Numbered from the stretch's first letter, positions 7,517 to 16,383 are shown. The stretch is DNA of 33,825 nt from Tannerella sp. (GCA_031258835.1 JAIRMH010000052.1:1-33825), one strand, 5' to 3'. The notes: a model not told the origin generated them from the letters alone. Numbers and translations: made by a program.

Positions 7517-9025
7517 TTATTGTAAGGATTTGTTTAACATATAATAAACTTCATTCATCCGCAGTTCTTTCTTAAAATCGGATATCGTAGTATGTTCGTC
7601 GATCACTAATAGTTCGATACCGGCAATCTCCGCATAATCTTCAAAATAATCTACGGTCAGGTCGTAAGAAAAACCGGTATGATGCGTACCGCCCGCAAGT
7701 ATCCATGCGCCGGCGCCGATTTCGAAGTTCGGGCGCGGTATCCATAATGCCGATGCCACAGGCAATTTGGGTAGCGGTTTCGGTTTTATACAGTCTACTT
7801 TGTTCACGATCATACGGAAGCGATTTCCCAAATCGACGATTGTCGCAGCAGTGCCCGTACCGGTTTTGCTCGTGAAAATGAGGCGCGCAGGATCGTTCTT
7901 GCCTCCTATGCCAAGCGGGAATACATCTATGACCGGTTTCTGTTCGGCGGCTATCAACGGGCATACTTCCAGCATGTGCGCTTGCAGGATGGAACTTCTC
8001 TCTTCTGCGAAATTCAGCGTATAATCTTCAAGGAAAGAACATCCTTTCGACATTCCCCGGCTCATGAACCATATCGTACGATATAGCGCCGCCGTTTTCC
8101 AGTCGCCTTCGGCGCCGAATCCGTAACCTTCGGCCATTAACCGTTGCGAGGCAAGGCCGGGAATCTGGTCGATGTTTTCCAGATCATCGAAGTTTGTTGT
8201 GAATGCTTTGGCGCCTTTGGCTTTTAGCAATTTGCGTAATGCGATTTCTATGCGCGCCGCCTTTTCTACCTGTCCGCGTTTTGCGCCGCCGGCCTTACAT
8301 GCAGGGGCAAAAATATACAGGCGTTCGTATTCTTCCATCAACCCGGCTATTTCCTCGTCGGAAACATTCGCCTGTATAGCGACTAATTCCGCTATCGGAC
8401 AGTAATCTACATGATAACCTAAACGCATTTCTGCATCCACCTTGTCGCCGTCCGTTACGGCGACATTGTTCATCTGGTCTCCGAGGCGGATTATCAACAT
8501 ATCCTGCGAATCGGCCCATGCAGCGGCTACGCGCATCCATACGGATATTTTGTCTTGCACGCCGTTGTCGCTCCAGTGGCCGACGACGATTTTTCGCGGC
8601 TTACGCATGCGTGCGGTGATATGACCAAATTCGCGGTCTCCGTGAGCCGACTGGTTCAGGTTCATAAAATCCATATCCATCGTGTCCCATGGAATCTCTT
8701 TGTTGAACTGCGTGTGTAAATGCAGCAACGGCTTGCGAAATTCCTGTAATCCGTGGATCCACATTTTTGCGGGCGAGAATGTGTGCATCCACGTAATGAC
8801 GCCGATACATCGATCATCGCTATTCGCTTTTTTTAATACATCGGTAACTTCTTTCGATGAGTTCGCCGTCCCTTTATAAACAATTTTCACCGGAAGATTT
8901 CCCGATGCGTTAAGACTCTTAACGATTTCTCCGGAATGAGCGTCAACCGCTATTACGGCGTCGCCGCCATACAGGAGTTGCGCCCCTGTGATAAACCATA
9001 CTTCAAAATTTTCAAATGCTTTCAT
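7517..9025 (-). CDS. araA: L-arabinose isomerase
   Basis: Converts L-arabinose to L-ribulose, the first catabolic step, using a divalent metal. The 502-residue length matches the family (about 500). Metal and catalytic positions can be placed in GYGFGAEGDWKTAALYR (Glu), SFLEDYTLNF (Glu), QAHMLEVCP (His) and GTHHTGFSYD (His). The N-terminal FITGAQLLYGGDAV and WMHTFSPAKMWI are also diagnostic. It lies between araD (52-nt gap) and araB (7-nt gap) in the ara operon. Confidence 0.97.
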   Translation of the reverse strand: MKAFENFEVWFITGAQLLYGGDAVIAVDAHSGEIVKSLNASGNLPVKIVYKGTANSSKEVTDVLKKANSDDRCIGVITWMHTFSPAKMWIHGLQEFRKPLLHLHTQFNKEIPWDTMDMDFMNLNQSAHGDREFGHITARMRKPRKIVVGHWSDNGVQDKISVWMRVAAAWADSQDMLIIRLGDQMNNVAVTDGDKVDAEMRLGYHVDYCPIAELVAIQANVSDEEIAGLMEEYERLYIFAPACKAGGAKRGQVEKAARIEIALRKLLKAKGAKAFTTNFDDLENIDQIPGLASQRLMAEGYGFGAEGDWKTAALYRTIWFMSRGMSKGCSFLEDYTLNFAEERSSILQAHMLEVCPLIAAEQKPVIDVFPLGIGGKNDPARLIFTSKTGTGTAATIVDLGNRFRMIVNKVDCIKPKPLPKLPVASALWIPRPNFEIGAGAWILAGGTHHTGFSYDLTVDYFEDYAEIAGIELLVIDEHTTISDFKKELRMNEVYYMLNKSLQ

Positions 9026-9077
9026 GTTTTTACTGTTTTAATAATTTTCTGATATTCGTTAAATTTTCGGTGTTCAT

Positions 9078-9809
9078 TTAAGTTGTCGATATGGATTCGT
9101 TTGCCGTATTCGACTGACTGGCCTGTTTTTGTCCGTAATAAGCGCCTGGTCCGTGTTTGCGGCTGAAATGTTTTTCTATCAGGAAGGGATTCATAGTAAG
9201 ATTCGGGTTGACCCCGTATGCGATATAGGCTATTTTTGCTACTTGTTCCATCACTACGGCATGGTGCACGGCCTCATGCGCATTTTTTCCCCACGAGAAC
9301 GGCCCGTGGTTTTTCACCAAAACGCCGGGCGTATGCACCGGGTTAAGTCCCTCGAAACGTTTGATGATCACATTTCCTGTTTCATGTTCGTATGCGCCAT
9401 TCACCTCTGCCTCCGTCATGTCGTCGGTACAGGGAATCGCATCATGGAAATAGTCGGCGTGCGTAGTGCCTGTATTTGGGAGATCCCGTCCGGCTTGCGC
9501 CCATGCTGTGGCATACGTGGAGTGTGTATGAACAATGCCCCCTGTTTCGGGAAACGCTTTATATAAAGCGACGTGCGTAGGAGTGTCGGACGAAGGTTTC
9601 AGGCGTCCTTCCGCCACCATTCCGTCGAGATCCGTCACGACCATATCTTCCGCTTTCATCATGTCGTAAGATACGCCGCTGGGTTTTATTACGACAAGTC
9701 CCGAAGCGCGGTCTATTGCAGAGACATTTCCCCATGTGAAAATGACTAATCCGTGTTTGACCAAATCAAGGTTGGCGCGGAATACTTCTTCTTTCAGTGA
9801 TTCTAACAT
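9078..9809 (-). CDS. araD: L-ribulose-5-phosphate 4-epimerase
   Basis: Zinc-dependent class II aldolase-family enzyme that epimerises L-ribulose 5-phosphate to D-xylulose 5-phosphate, delivering arabinose carbon to the pentose phosphate pathway. The zinc histidines lie in [16 protein letters not shown] and in [10 protein letters not shown]; the catalytic region includes [13 protein letters not shown] and the phosphate-binding WGNVSAIDR and KPSGVSYD. At 243 residues it is slightly longer than E. coli AraD (231) because of an Asn/Ser/Thr-rich tail. It follows araR by 50 nt. Confidence 0.95.
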   Translation of the reverse strand: MLESLKEEVFRANLDLVKHGLVIFTWGNVSAIDRASGLVVIKPSGVSYDMMKAEDMVVTDLDGMVAEGRLKPSSDTPTHVALYKAFPETGGIVHTHSTYATAWAQAGRDLPNTGTTHADYFHDAIPCTDDMTEAEVNGAYEHETGNVIIKRFEGLNPVHTPGVLVKNHGPFSWGKNAHEAVHHAVVMEQVAKIAYIAYGVNPNLTMNPFLIEKHFSRKHGPGAYYGQKQASQSNTANESISTT

Positions 9810-9859
9810 AAACTATATATTGGTAATTACTTATAATTTATCCGTGTGTCGATAATGAC

Positions 9860-10543
9860 TTAAATTTTAAATTTCCCGGTTTTCCGGTAGATATCCCCGT
9901 TCATCCTATACAGGCGTGCGCCGCGTTTGGAACCTGATTTGTCGATTTCTTCGGTCTTCTCAATAAATTCCATTTCGGCGACACGTTTGCGGAAGTTTCT
10001 TTTATCTATCGTTTCTCCGTATATGGCTTCGTATAGCGATTGCAACTGCGTAAGCGTAAATAATTCGGGCAGTAAGTTGAATCCGATCGGCTTGACGCTT
10101 GCTTTCTGTTTCATTATGTTACGGGCTTTGTCAACCATTTCCCGGTGGTCGAATATCAATTCGGGAAGTTTGTTTATGTCTGCCCAGTGAGCATTGTGAC
10201 TCTGCACTAACTTTTTATCATAGTCGTCGATATTTATCAGTGCATAATATGCAATGGAAATGACGCGTTCGCCCGGATCGCGGTCGATTTCGCCGAAAGC
10301 GCCGACCTGCTCCATATACACTTTTTCCAAACCGGTCAGTTCGTGCAGGATGCGTTTGGCGGCATCGTCCGTGCTCTCCTCTTTTTGTACAAATCCTCCC
10401 ATCAACGACCAGTTGCCTTTCGACGGTTCGAAATTGCGTTTCAGCAAAAGTAAATTTAACTTTCCTTTCTGGAAACCGAAAATTATACAGTCGATGCTTA
10501 CATAAAACTTCGGATGAGTGCTATAATAATTACGTTTAGGCAT
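9860..10543 (-). CDS. araR: Nudix-family transcriptional regulator of arabinose genes (AraR type)
   Basis: 227 residues. The N-terminal part is a Nudix hydrolase-like domain (YVSIDCIIFGFQKGKLNLLL, LMGGFVQKEE). Its Nudix box is degenerate, with KRILHEL where REUXEE is expected, so it is probably a sensor rather than an enzyme. The C-terminal 80 residues (LFTLTQLQSLYEAIYGE to SGSKRGARLYRMN) fit the NrtR-type winged helix. In B. thetaiotaomicron a protein of this architecture was shown to repress arabinose genes and to release DNA when L-arabinose binds. Its place inside the ara operon, 16 nt after the symporter, fits autoregulation. Candidate operators are at 12326-12376 and 16421-16434. Confidence 0.9.
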   Translation of the reverse strand: MPKRNYYSTHPKFYVSIDCIIFGFQKGKLNLLLLKRNFEPSKGNWSLMGGFVQKEESTDDAAKRILHELTGLEKVYMEQVGAFGEIDRDPGERVISIAYYALINIDDYDKKLVQSHNAHWADINKLPELIFDHREMVDKARNIMKQKASVKPIGFNLLPELFTLTQLQSLYEAIYGETIDKRNFRKRVAEMEFIEKTEEIDKSGSKRGARLYRMNGDIYRKTGKFKI

Positions 10544-10559
10544 GGATATTCTCTTCTAA

Positions 10560-12239
10560 TTACCAGAAATAGATATAAAAAGCGACGGTGATACCGAGTA
10601 TGATACACGTATGCAGGATATCCCAATGATTCCAGCTTGCACGCGTATCGGCTAATTGTTCTTTTGTCGCGGTACCGAAGACAAGGCCTTGTATTTTTTC
10701 CCGCGAGGGGGCTTCCGTGAATAAACTTACGGCGATTATGACAAGGATGCAAAAAAGAAACATCCAGCCGCAGAAGAACAACCAGTTTACATCGTAAAAT
10801 ATATATTTGAATAAGTTTTCGCTTGAATGTCCGGTTGAACTATAATATACGTTTGCACCTAAACGGGTCAATCCGATGATCATACCGGCGATTAAGCCCC
10901 ACATACCGCCTTTTGCGCTGGTACGTTTCCAGCATATGCCAAGCAGGAACGCCGCGGCGATGCCCGGCGCGAGTACGGACTGGACGTCCTGCAAGTAAGC
11001 ATATAATACGTCGCCCACCTTGCGCATGATGGGAATCCATAATATGCCCGACAACACAATCACTGCCGTTGCGATCTGTCCGATGATTACTAATTTTTTC
11101 TCGGACGTATGAGGTTTAAAACGTTTGTAAAAATCAATGGTGAACAACATGGAGGAGGAATTAAACAGGGATGCCAGCGAACTCATCAATGCTGCGAGTA
11201 TACCGCAGACAATCAGCCCCTTTACACCGGCCGGCAACAGTTTTGCCACTAATGTAGGGAATGCCGCGTCGGCATTATGCACACCGTTCTCCATAAGCGG
11301 CAGGAAATTGCCGGTTTTCTGATGAAGGGCAAAAGCTATCATCCCGGGGATAAGGAATAAGAATACGGGCAATAATTTCAAATAAGCGCCGAAGATAGAG
11401 CCTCGGCGTGCCTCTTTCTGGTTTTTCCCCGACAGGACGCGTTGAACGATAAACTGGTCGGTACACCAATACCAGAAACCGATAATAGCAGATCCTGCTA
11501 ACGCTCCCAGCCATGGAAAATCGGAATCTCCATTACTGCGAATCAGATTTGTCATTGTATCTCCATAGTCGTTTACCGGGGTGGCGCCGGCAATACGTAT
11601 CATTTCGTCCCAGCCGCCGAGTTCTTTAAATCCTAAGATGAGGATGATCAGCGAACCTAACAACAGAATCGGGGTTTGAAGGACGGAAGTGTAAAGCACG
11701 GATCTCATTCCGCCGACGACCGTATAAAGTGCAGTGATTAGAACTAATCCGATAGCGGCTATCCAGAAGAAATCGATTCCCCATATTTCTTCTATTTCGA
11801 ATACTTGCTGGAATACTAAGCCTCCGGCGTAAACCGTCACGGCCACTTTGGTGAGTACGTAACTTATCAGCGAGATTACCGATAAGATGGTTCGGGATTG
11901 GGGATTGTAACGCCGTTCCAGAAATTCGGGCATGGTGTATACCATGCTTCGCGAATAAAACGGAACGAATACCCATCCGAGAATAAGTATCATCCAGCCT
12001 TGAATTTCCCAATGCGCCATTGCCATTCCGCTTGAGGCGCCGGCGCCGGCCAATCCGATAAGATGTTCCGAACCGATGTTCGATGCAAAAATCGACGCGC
12101 CTATCGCTATCCATGTCGCGTCGCGTCCTCCGAGAAAATAATCCGCCGAGTTGTCTTGCTTTTGCTTCATAACCCATGCGATAATACCGATTAATGCGAG
12201 GGAGAATATCCCTATTACAATCCAATCTAACGTTTCCAC
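10560..12239 (-). CDS. Sodium:solute symporter (SSS family), probable arabinose importer
   Basis: 559 residues with about 14 hydrophobic segments, beginning DWIVIGIFSLALIGIIAWVM. SSS/SGLT signatures include DYFLGGRDATWIAIGASIFASNIGSEHLIGLAGAGA (read in two parts), FWYWCTDQFIVQRVL and MYTMPEFLERRY-like text after the fourth segment. It sits in the inner membrane and should import a monosaccharide with sodium. As first gene of the unit with araR, araD, araA and araB its likely substrate is L-arabinose; this comes from context, as SSS specificity cannot be read from sequence. The promoter region carries a double palindrome and a TTTACAC box. Confidence 0.9.
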   Translation of the reverse strand: METLDWIVIGIFSLALIGIIAWVMKQKQDNSADYFLGGRDATWIAIGASIFASNIGSEHLIGLAGAGASSGMAMAHWEIQGWMILILGWVFVPFYSRSMVYTMPEFLERRYNPQSRTILSVISLISYVLTKVAVTVYAGGLVFQQVFEIEEIWGIDFFWIAAIGLVLITALYTVVGGMRSVLYTSVLQTPILLLGSLIILILGFKELGGWDEMIRIAGATPVNDYGDTMTNLIRSNGDSDFPWLGALAGSAIIGFWYWCTDQFIVQRVLSGKNQKEARRGSIFGAYLKLLPVFLFLIPGMIAFALHQKTGNFLPLMENGVHNADAAFPTLVAKLLPAGVKGLIVCGILAALMSSLASLFNSSSMLFTIDFYKRFKPHTSEKKLVIIGQIATAVIVLSGILWIPIMRKVGDVLYAYLQDVQSVLAPGIAAAFLLGICWKRTSAKGGMWGLIAGMIIGLTRLGANVYYSSTGHSSENLFKYIFYDVNWLFFCGWMFLFCILVIIAVSLFTEAPSREKIQGLVFGTATKEQLADTRASWNHWDILHTCIILGITVAFYIYFW

Positions 12240-12281
12240 TGTGCTATTTTTTTAATGATTCATATTGATTTTTCAAATTTG

Positions 12282-12288
12282 GTGTAAA
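12282..12288 (-). promoter_or_regulatory. TTTACAC box of the ara operon promoter
   Basis: The minus strand reads TTTACACCAAATTTG. The galM promoter has TTTACACTCAATTTA at the same distance (37 nt) from its palindrome. There is no perfect TAnnTTTG here; TACACCAA may act as a weak, regulated -7 box. Confidence 0.45.
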
Positions 12289-12323
12289 AATAACACTCAA
12301 TTAAATAGGATGTATATAAAATT

Positions 12324-12379
12324 ATATGTTATACAACACAAAAACCGCAAAAAGTGGCATTTTGTGTTGTATAACATAT
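12324..12379. promoter_or_regulatory. 20-bp perfect inverted repeat with two TGTT-N4-AACA sites (candidate AraR operators)
   Basis: ATATGTTATACAACACAAAA (12324-12343) is exactly repeated in inverse orientation at 12360-12379. Each arm contains its own palindrome, TGTTATACAACA and TGTTGTATAACA, with centres 38 bp apart. A related palindrome, ATGTTTTAAAACAT, lies upstream of galM. The 16-nt loop can pair further (CCGC with GTGG), so as RNA it would be a long hairpin and could also end galK transcripts. Assigning it to AraR is inference. Confidence 0.6.
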
Positions 12380-12388
12380 TTAATTGGG

Positions 12389-12506
12389 TTTTCCTCCCGT
12401 CACTGCGAGGAACGAAGCAGTCGCCAACGACCGATGGGATTGCTTCGTCGCTTCGCAATCAATGACGCTCCCGTCATTACCCTTTATCTGTCGCAATGAC
12501 GGAAAA
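12389..12506. repeat. REP-like palindromic intergenic element
   Basis: The ends are inverted (CCGTCACTGCGA near 12397 and TCGCAATGACGG ending at 12502), and the middle contains GGATTGCTTCGTCGCTTCGC. This is the familiar 'CGTCATTGCGAGGAACGAAGCAATC' type of dispersed palindrome seen in many bacterial genomes. It fills most of the 320-nt gap between galK and the symporter, together with the double palindrome. No protein is encoded. Confidence 0.65.
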
Positions 12507-12516
12507 CCGACTTTTT

Positions 12517-12550
12517 AGACCGCCCTCCGCGGGACGGGGATAGGGGGGGG
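12517..12550. other. GC-rich tail with eight-G homopolymer
   Basis: After the palindromic element the sequence becomes GC-rich (CCGCCCTCCGCGGGACGG) and ends in GGGGGGGG at 12543-12550, 9 nt from the galK stop codon. Such a tract is prone to slippage or sequencing error but lies outside the coding region. Confidence 0.5.
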
Positions 12551-12559
12551 ATCGTTATT

Positions 12560-13696
12560 TTAAGCTAATTTTCGCGCTCCGTCGCTGATTACCACATCAT
12601 AAACTTTCGGATAACGACCGAATTTTTCTTTATAACCTTCTTTCGCTTTTTTGATAAAATCATCATAAAGTTCGTCTTTCACAAGGTTGATGGTACATCC
12701 TCCGAAGCCGCCTCCCATAACGCGCGAGCCGGTAACGCCGCATGCTTTTGCTATTTCGTTGAGGTAGTCCAGTTCCACGCAACTGACTTCATATAACTTA
12801 CTCATTCCGTAGTGCGTTTCATACATTTTTTGTCCTACGGTTTCGTAATCGTTAGCCTTAAGCGCTTCACAAACGTCGAGAACGCGCTGTATCTCTTCGA
12901 TTACGTATTCCGAGCGCATGTAGTCTTCGTCGCTTACCTTGTCTTTTACCGTCCGGAGTTGCTCTAACGAAGCGTCGCGCAAAAATTCCACGCCTAACTC
13001 TTTGGCGACATTTTCGCATGACTGGCGGCGTTTGTTATAAGCCGACGATGCTAATTCGTGTTTTACCAGCGTGTCTAATAACACTAATTGATAACCTTTG
13101 GGATCGAACGGGTAATATTCGTATTCCAGAGAGCGGCAGTCGAGGCGGAGCAAACTTCCTTTTTTTCCGAAAACGGAAGCGAACTGATCCATAATACCAC
13201 ACATCACACCGCAGTAATTATGTTCGGTAGCTTGCCCTATTTTAGCCAGTTCAAACGGATCTATGCCGAGGTTGAACATGTCGTTCAACGCAAAAGCATA
13301 TGTGCTCTCCAACGCTGCCGACGACGACATTCCGGCGCCCAGAGGAACATCGCCGGCAAATGCCGTGTTAAAACCGGCTATTTTGCCTCCGCGTTTAATG
13401 ATCTCGCGACATACGCCGAATATATATCTTGCCCAACTTGTGCGTGGGGCGTCTTCTTCGTTCAGTCCGAATTCAACATAATCTTTCAAGTCGATTGAAT
13501 ATGCGCGGACTTTATTTGTGCCGTTTGTTTTCAGTTCGGCAATCATTCCTTTATCAATAGCGCCGGGGAAGACAAATCCTCCGTTATAATCGGTATGTTC
13601 TCCAATCAGGTTGATACGTCCCGGTGAAGCGTAAACCGACCCGGTACTTCCGTCGAAATGTTTAATGAAACGGCTTCTTACGTGTTCTATATCCAT
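12560..13696 (-). CDS. galK: Galactokinase
   Basis: GHMP-family kinase that phosphorylates alpha-D-galactose to galactose 1-phosphate with ATP. The 378-residue product has all three family motifs: GRINLIGEHTDYNGGFVFP near residue 30, the ATP loop GDVPLGAGMSSSAALES near residue 115, and TGSRVMGGGFGGCTINLV near residue 335. CGIMDQFASVFGKKGSLLRL carries the catalytic aspartate. It is the last gene of the galM-permease-galK unit and follows the permease after a 72-nt spacer with a strong hairpin. No galT or galE lies in the window, so galactose 1-phosphate must be processed by genes elsewhere. Confidence 0.96.
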   Translation of the reverse strand: MDIEHVRSRFIKHFDGSTGSVYASPGRINLIGEHTDYNGGFVFPGAIDKGMIAELKTNGTNKVRAYSIDLKDYVEFGLNEEDAPRTSWARYIFGVCREIIKRGGKIAGFNTAFAGDVPLGAGMSSSAALESTYAFALNDMFNLGIDPFELAKIGQATEHNYCGVMCGIMDQFASVFGKKGSLLRLDCRSLEYEYYPFDPKGYQLVLLDTLVKHELASSAYNKRRQSCENVAKELGVEFLRDASLEQLRTVKDKVSDEDYMRSEYVIEEIQRVLDVCEALKANDYETVGQKMYETHYGMSKLYEVSCVELDYLNEIAKACGVTGSRVMGGGFGGCTINLVKDELYDDFIKKAKEGYKEKFGRYPKVYDVVISDGARKLA

Positions 13697-13718
13697 AATT
13701 TTATATTGTTTTATAAAA

Positions 13719-13755
13719 TTCCGGCGTCTTGCGTTTAGCGCGTAAGACGCCGGAA
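13719..13755 (-). other. Perfect 12-bp hairpin between the permease and galK
   Basis: TTCCGGCGTCTT (13719-13730) and AAGACGCCGGAA (13744-13755) pair perfectly around a 13-nt loop. Read along the operon (minus strand) the stem is followed by TTTTAT, so it looks like a terminator placed inside the operon. It could lower galK relative to galM and the permease, or protect the upstream mRNA. Confidence 0.65.
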
Positions 13756-13768
13756 AATAATTTGTTTA

Positions 13769-15238
13769 CTACTCAACAGGGATGTTCTTATTGACATTCT
13801 TAAATCCGATCACTGCATAGAATAGCAGGTAAGCGAGACCGACAAACAGTAGCCAGTAACTCGTCATAAACCCTGCTGTGTCGGCAATCAGGTTTTGTGC
13901 GTAAGGAATAATACCTCCACCGACAACCAGCATCATGAAGATGCCCGACGCTTGTGCAACGTATTTACCCAATCCCTCTACCGCCAGATTGAAGATGCCG
14001 CCCCACATTACCGAGGTGCAGATCCCTACCAGTGCAAGGAGCAGGAATGTAATCGGTACTTTGACCATTCCGGCTGAGAGTGTTCCGCCGCTCGTGTCGA
14101 ACGCCGGCATGGAGGCGGTTATGCTTACCGGCAAAAGAATAGCGGCGATCACTAAAAGGATGCCTATGCCGGATGCCACCGTCAGCATCGTCTTGCTGCT
14201 TACTTTCGATCCGATAGCAGCGCCTATCAACCGTCCGATGAGCATCAGCAGCCAGTAAAAACCGACTACGCCGCCGGCTATACCGGTCGCGATTCCAAGA
14301 CCGGGTTGTGTCTTGCCGTCGAGTATTTTTTGTGCACTTTCGTTGGTGTTCTTACTGACGATTTTGGATTCGTAGGATTTGTTGTTTGCATTTGCCTCAT
14401 CCTCGGCTTTTAGTTGGGCTAAATAGTTAGCATCCTCCTGTTGTTTCCGGTATTCGGCCACCTTTTCTCTGGCTCCTTCGGTGGTGAAGGAAGTCATGTA
14501 GAGATTAGCGGTACCCGGTACGCCTACTTCGACGCCGACGTATACGAATATAGCAATGGCGCCCAATACAAAATGGCGGAACGACCAGGGGCTATACTGC
14601 GATTTTTCGCCTTTAGCCACCCGGTTGATGGTGGATTCCGGTTCGGGGATCTTCACAAAGAATAGGACAATACCCACTAAAGCAAAGATTCCCAATGCAA
14701 TGAACAATACGGGGTTGACGTCGGGGATGGAGGCTTTGGCCACATTTCCGACCAAAAGACCCACCAGCAAAGGAACCAGCGTTCCCATCATCGAGTTGAA
14801 TGAGCCGCCGACCTGGATAAGCGTATTGCCTTTTTTGCCGCCGCCTCCCAGGGTGTTAAGCATAGGATTAACGACTGCATTGAGCATACACATTGAAAAG
14901 CCGGCAATAAATGCACCCAGCAGGTAGATGTAAAAACTTCCCGCCACTCCCGATAAGAATTGGATGCCTACGCCGACGAACCCTACTGCGATGGCAATCA
15001 GAGCCGTTTTTTTGTAACCCACTTTTTGCAACAGCATACCGGAGGGTATTCCCATCACGGCATAGGCAAGGAAGTTCATAAAATTACCCAACATTCCCAA
15101 AGCATTGGAAACGCCAAACTGGTTTTTCAGTACAATTCCCATCGGTGCGGCCAAATTAGTCACAAATGAGATCATGCCGAAGAGCAGGATCATCATGATG
15201 ATGGGTAAAAGATAGTTTTTGTCTTGCTTGTTTGTCAT
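13769..15238 (-). CDS. MFS sugar permease, GluP/FucP type (glucose/galactose)
   Basis: 489 residues with about 12 hydrophobic segments, starting YLLPIIMMILLFGMISFVTNLAAP. The MAYAVMGIPSGMLLQKVGYKKTA-like loop after the second segment is the MFS motif A region in the FucP/GluP style, and AGFSMCMLNAVVNPMLNTLGG follows the pattern of glucose/galactose proton symporters. A charged insert of about 70 residues (EGAREKVAEYRKQQEDANYL onward) lies near the middle of the protein. It is an inner-membrane importer. Its position between galM and galK points to galactose or glucose; the exact substrate is inferred from context. Confidence 0.88.
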   Translation of the reverse strand: MTNKQDKNYLLPIIMMILLFGMISFVTNLAAPMGIVLKNQFGVSNALGMLGNFMNFLAYAVMGIPSGMLLQKVGYKKTALIAIAVGFVGVGIQFLSGVAGSFYIYLLGAFIAGFSMCMLNAVVNPMLNTLGGGGKKGNTLIQVGGSFNSMMGTLVPLLVGLLVGNVAKASIPDVNPVLFIALGIFALVGIVLFFVKIPEPESTINRVAKGEKSQYSPWSFRHFVLGAIAIFVYVGVEVGVPGTANLYMTSFTTEGAREKVAEYRKQQEDANYLAQLKAEDEANANNKSYESKIVSKNTNESAQKILDGKTQPGLGIATGIAGGVVGFYWLLMLIGRLIGAAIGSKVSSKTMLTVASGIGILLVIAAILLPVSITASMPAFDTSGGTLSAGMVKVPITFLLLALVGICTSVMWGGIFNLAVEGLGKYVAQASGIFMMLVVGGGIIPYAQNLIADTAGFMTSYWLLFVGLAYLLFYAVIGFKNVNKNIPVE

Positions 15239-15281
15239 AGATTCTGATTATTAAGTTATTGATAGATAATTTATTATGGTT

Positions 15282-16358
15282 TTATTCTACTGAAAATTTA
15301 TATGCGGTAATACTCTCGAACGTTTCGCCCGGACGGAGGACGACGGAGGGATATTCCGGTTTGTTAGGGCTGTCGGGGAAATGTTGCGTTTCCAGGCATA
15401 ACGCCGATCTTTGGGGATAGCGCTGTCCGTTTTTCCCTGTTTGGTTGCCGGTCATCCAGTTTCCGGTATATAATTGTACGCCCGGTTCTGACGTATATGT
15501 ATCCATAATAATCCCCGTTTTGGGAGATATGCAACGCGCACAAAAAGCCGCTTTGTCCTCTTCTTTATTTAATATAAATGTATGGTCGTATCCCCTGCCG
15601 AATTTGAGCGGCTCAAAATCGTCGTTTATACGTTCGCCGACGGCGTGAAGCTCACGAAAATCCATAGGCGTTCCTTCTACCTTCTCTTTGGGGCCGTATG
15701 GTATGGAAGTCTCGTCCGTCGGAAGGTAATAATCCGCATTTATCATCAGCAAATGGTCGTCTATTGAAGGATCACCGGCGCCCGAAAGATTGAAATACGA
15801 ATGGTTGGTAAGATTTACTACGGTAGGTTTATCTGTTTCTGCGCGATAATATATTATCAGTGAGTTGTTATCCGTCAGATAATAGCAGATGGTCGTCTTC
15901 AACTGTCCGGGGAAACCTTCTTCACCGTCTTCGGAGGTGTAATTCAGTTCCACATGTTGTTCGTCGACCTGTCTCATATCCCATACTGCGGAATTGAAGC
16001 CTTTGATTCCACCATGCAGATTGTTTGGGCCATTATTGAGTGCGAGTTTGTCGTAGACAACTCCGTCCAGCGTAAAAGCGCCTTTGGCGATTCTATTCCC
16101 GTAACGTCCGCATACTCCCCCGAAATAAGGTTCTTCGGAAGCCAGATAGTCGTCGATCGATTGATGTCCCGTTACGACGTCAACCATTTTCCCGTTTTTA
16201 TCGGGAACCATGATGGATACAATTTTAGCTCCGTAATTCAGAACGGTTATTTCGGCGCCATTTTGGTTTGAAAGTACACAAAGACTTGTTTCTTTTCCAT
16301 CGATAACTTTCTGAAAATCAGCTAAATATAGACCTGAAAGTGTTTCTTTATTTTCCAT
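15282..16358 (-). CDS. galM: Aldose 1-epimerase (mutarotase)
   Basis: Interconverts alpha and beta anomers of galactose, and in this family also glucose, xylose and arabinose. The 358-residue product has the substrate-binding GGVCGRYGNRIAKG, NNLHGGIKGFNSAVWD, the conserved histidine in LTNHSYFNLSG, and the catalytic glutamate in LCLETQHFPDSPNKPEYP. There is no signal peptide, so it is cytoplasmic. It is the first gene of the galM-permease-galK unit (43-nt gap). Its promoter shares the palindrome and TTTACAC box of the ara operon, so it may serve arabinose use as well. Confidence 0.95.
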   Translation of the reverse strand: MENKETLSGLYLADFQKVIDGKETSLCVLSNQNGAEITVLNYGAKIVSIMVPDKNGKMVDVVTGHQSIDDYLASEEPYFGGVCGRYGNRIAKGAFTLDGVVYDKLALNNGPNNLHGGIKGFNSAVWDMRQVDEQHVELNYTSEDGEEGFPGQLKTTICYYLTDNNSLIIYYRAETDKPTVVNLTNHSYFNLSGAGDPSIDDHLLMINADYYLPTDETSIPYGPKEKVEGTPMDFRELHAVGERINDDFEPLKFGRGYDHTFILNKEEDKAAFCARCISPKTGIIMDTYTSEPGVQLYTGNWMTGNQTGKNGQRYPQRSALCLETQHFPDSPNKPEYPSVVLRPGETFESITAYKFSVE

Positions 16359-16376
16359 AATCGTTGTTTAAATTGA

Positions 16377-16383
16377 GTGTAAA
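16377..16383 (-). promoter_or_regulatory. TTTACAC box of the galM promoter
   Basis: The minus strand reads TTTACACTCAATTTA, 19 nt before the galM start codon and exactly 37 nt from the palindrome at 16421-16434, the same arrangement as upstream of the ara operon. Confidence 0.45.

Noticed and set aside
8041-8060. TTTCGACATTCC inside araA as a possible fourth promoter repeat
   Set aside because: Only about 12 nt match the repeat. There is no -7 box, and it lies within conserved araA codons.
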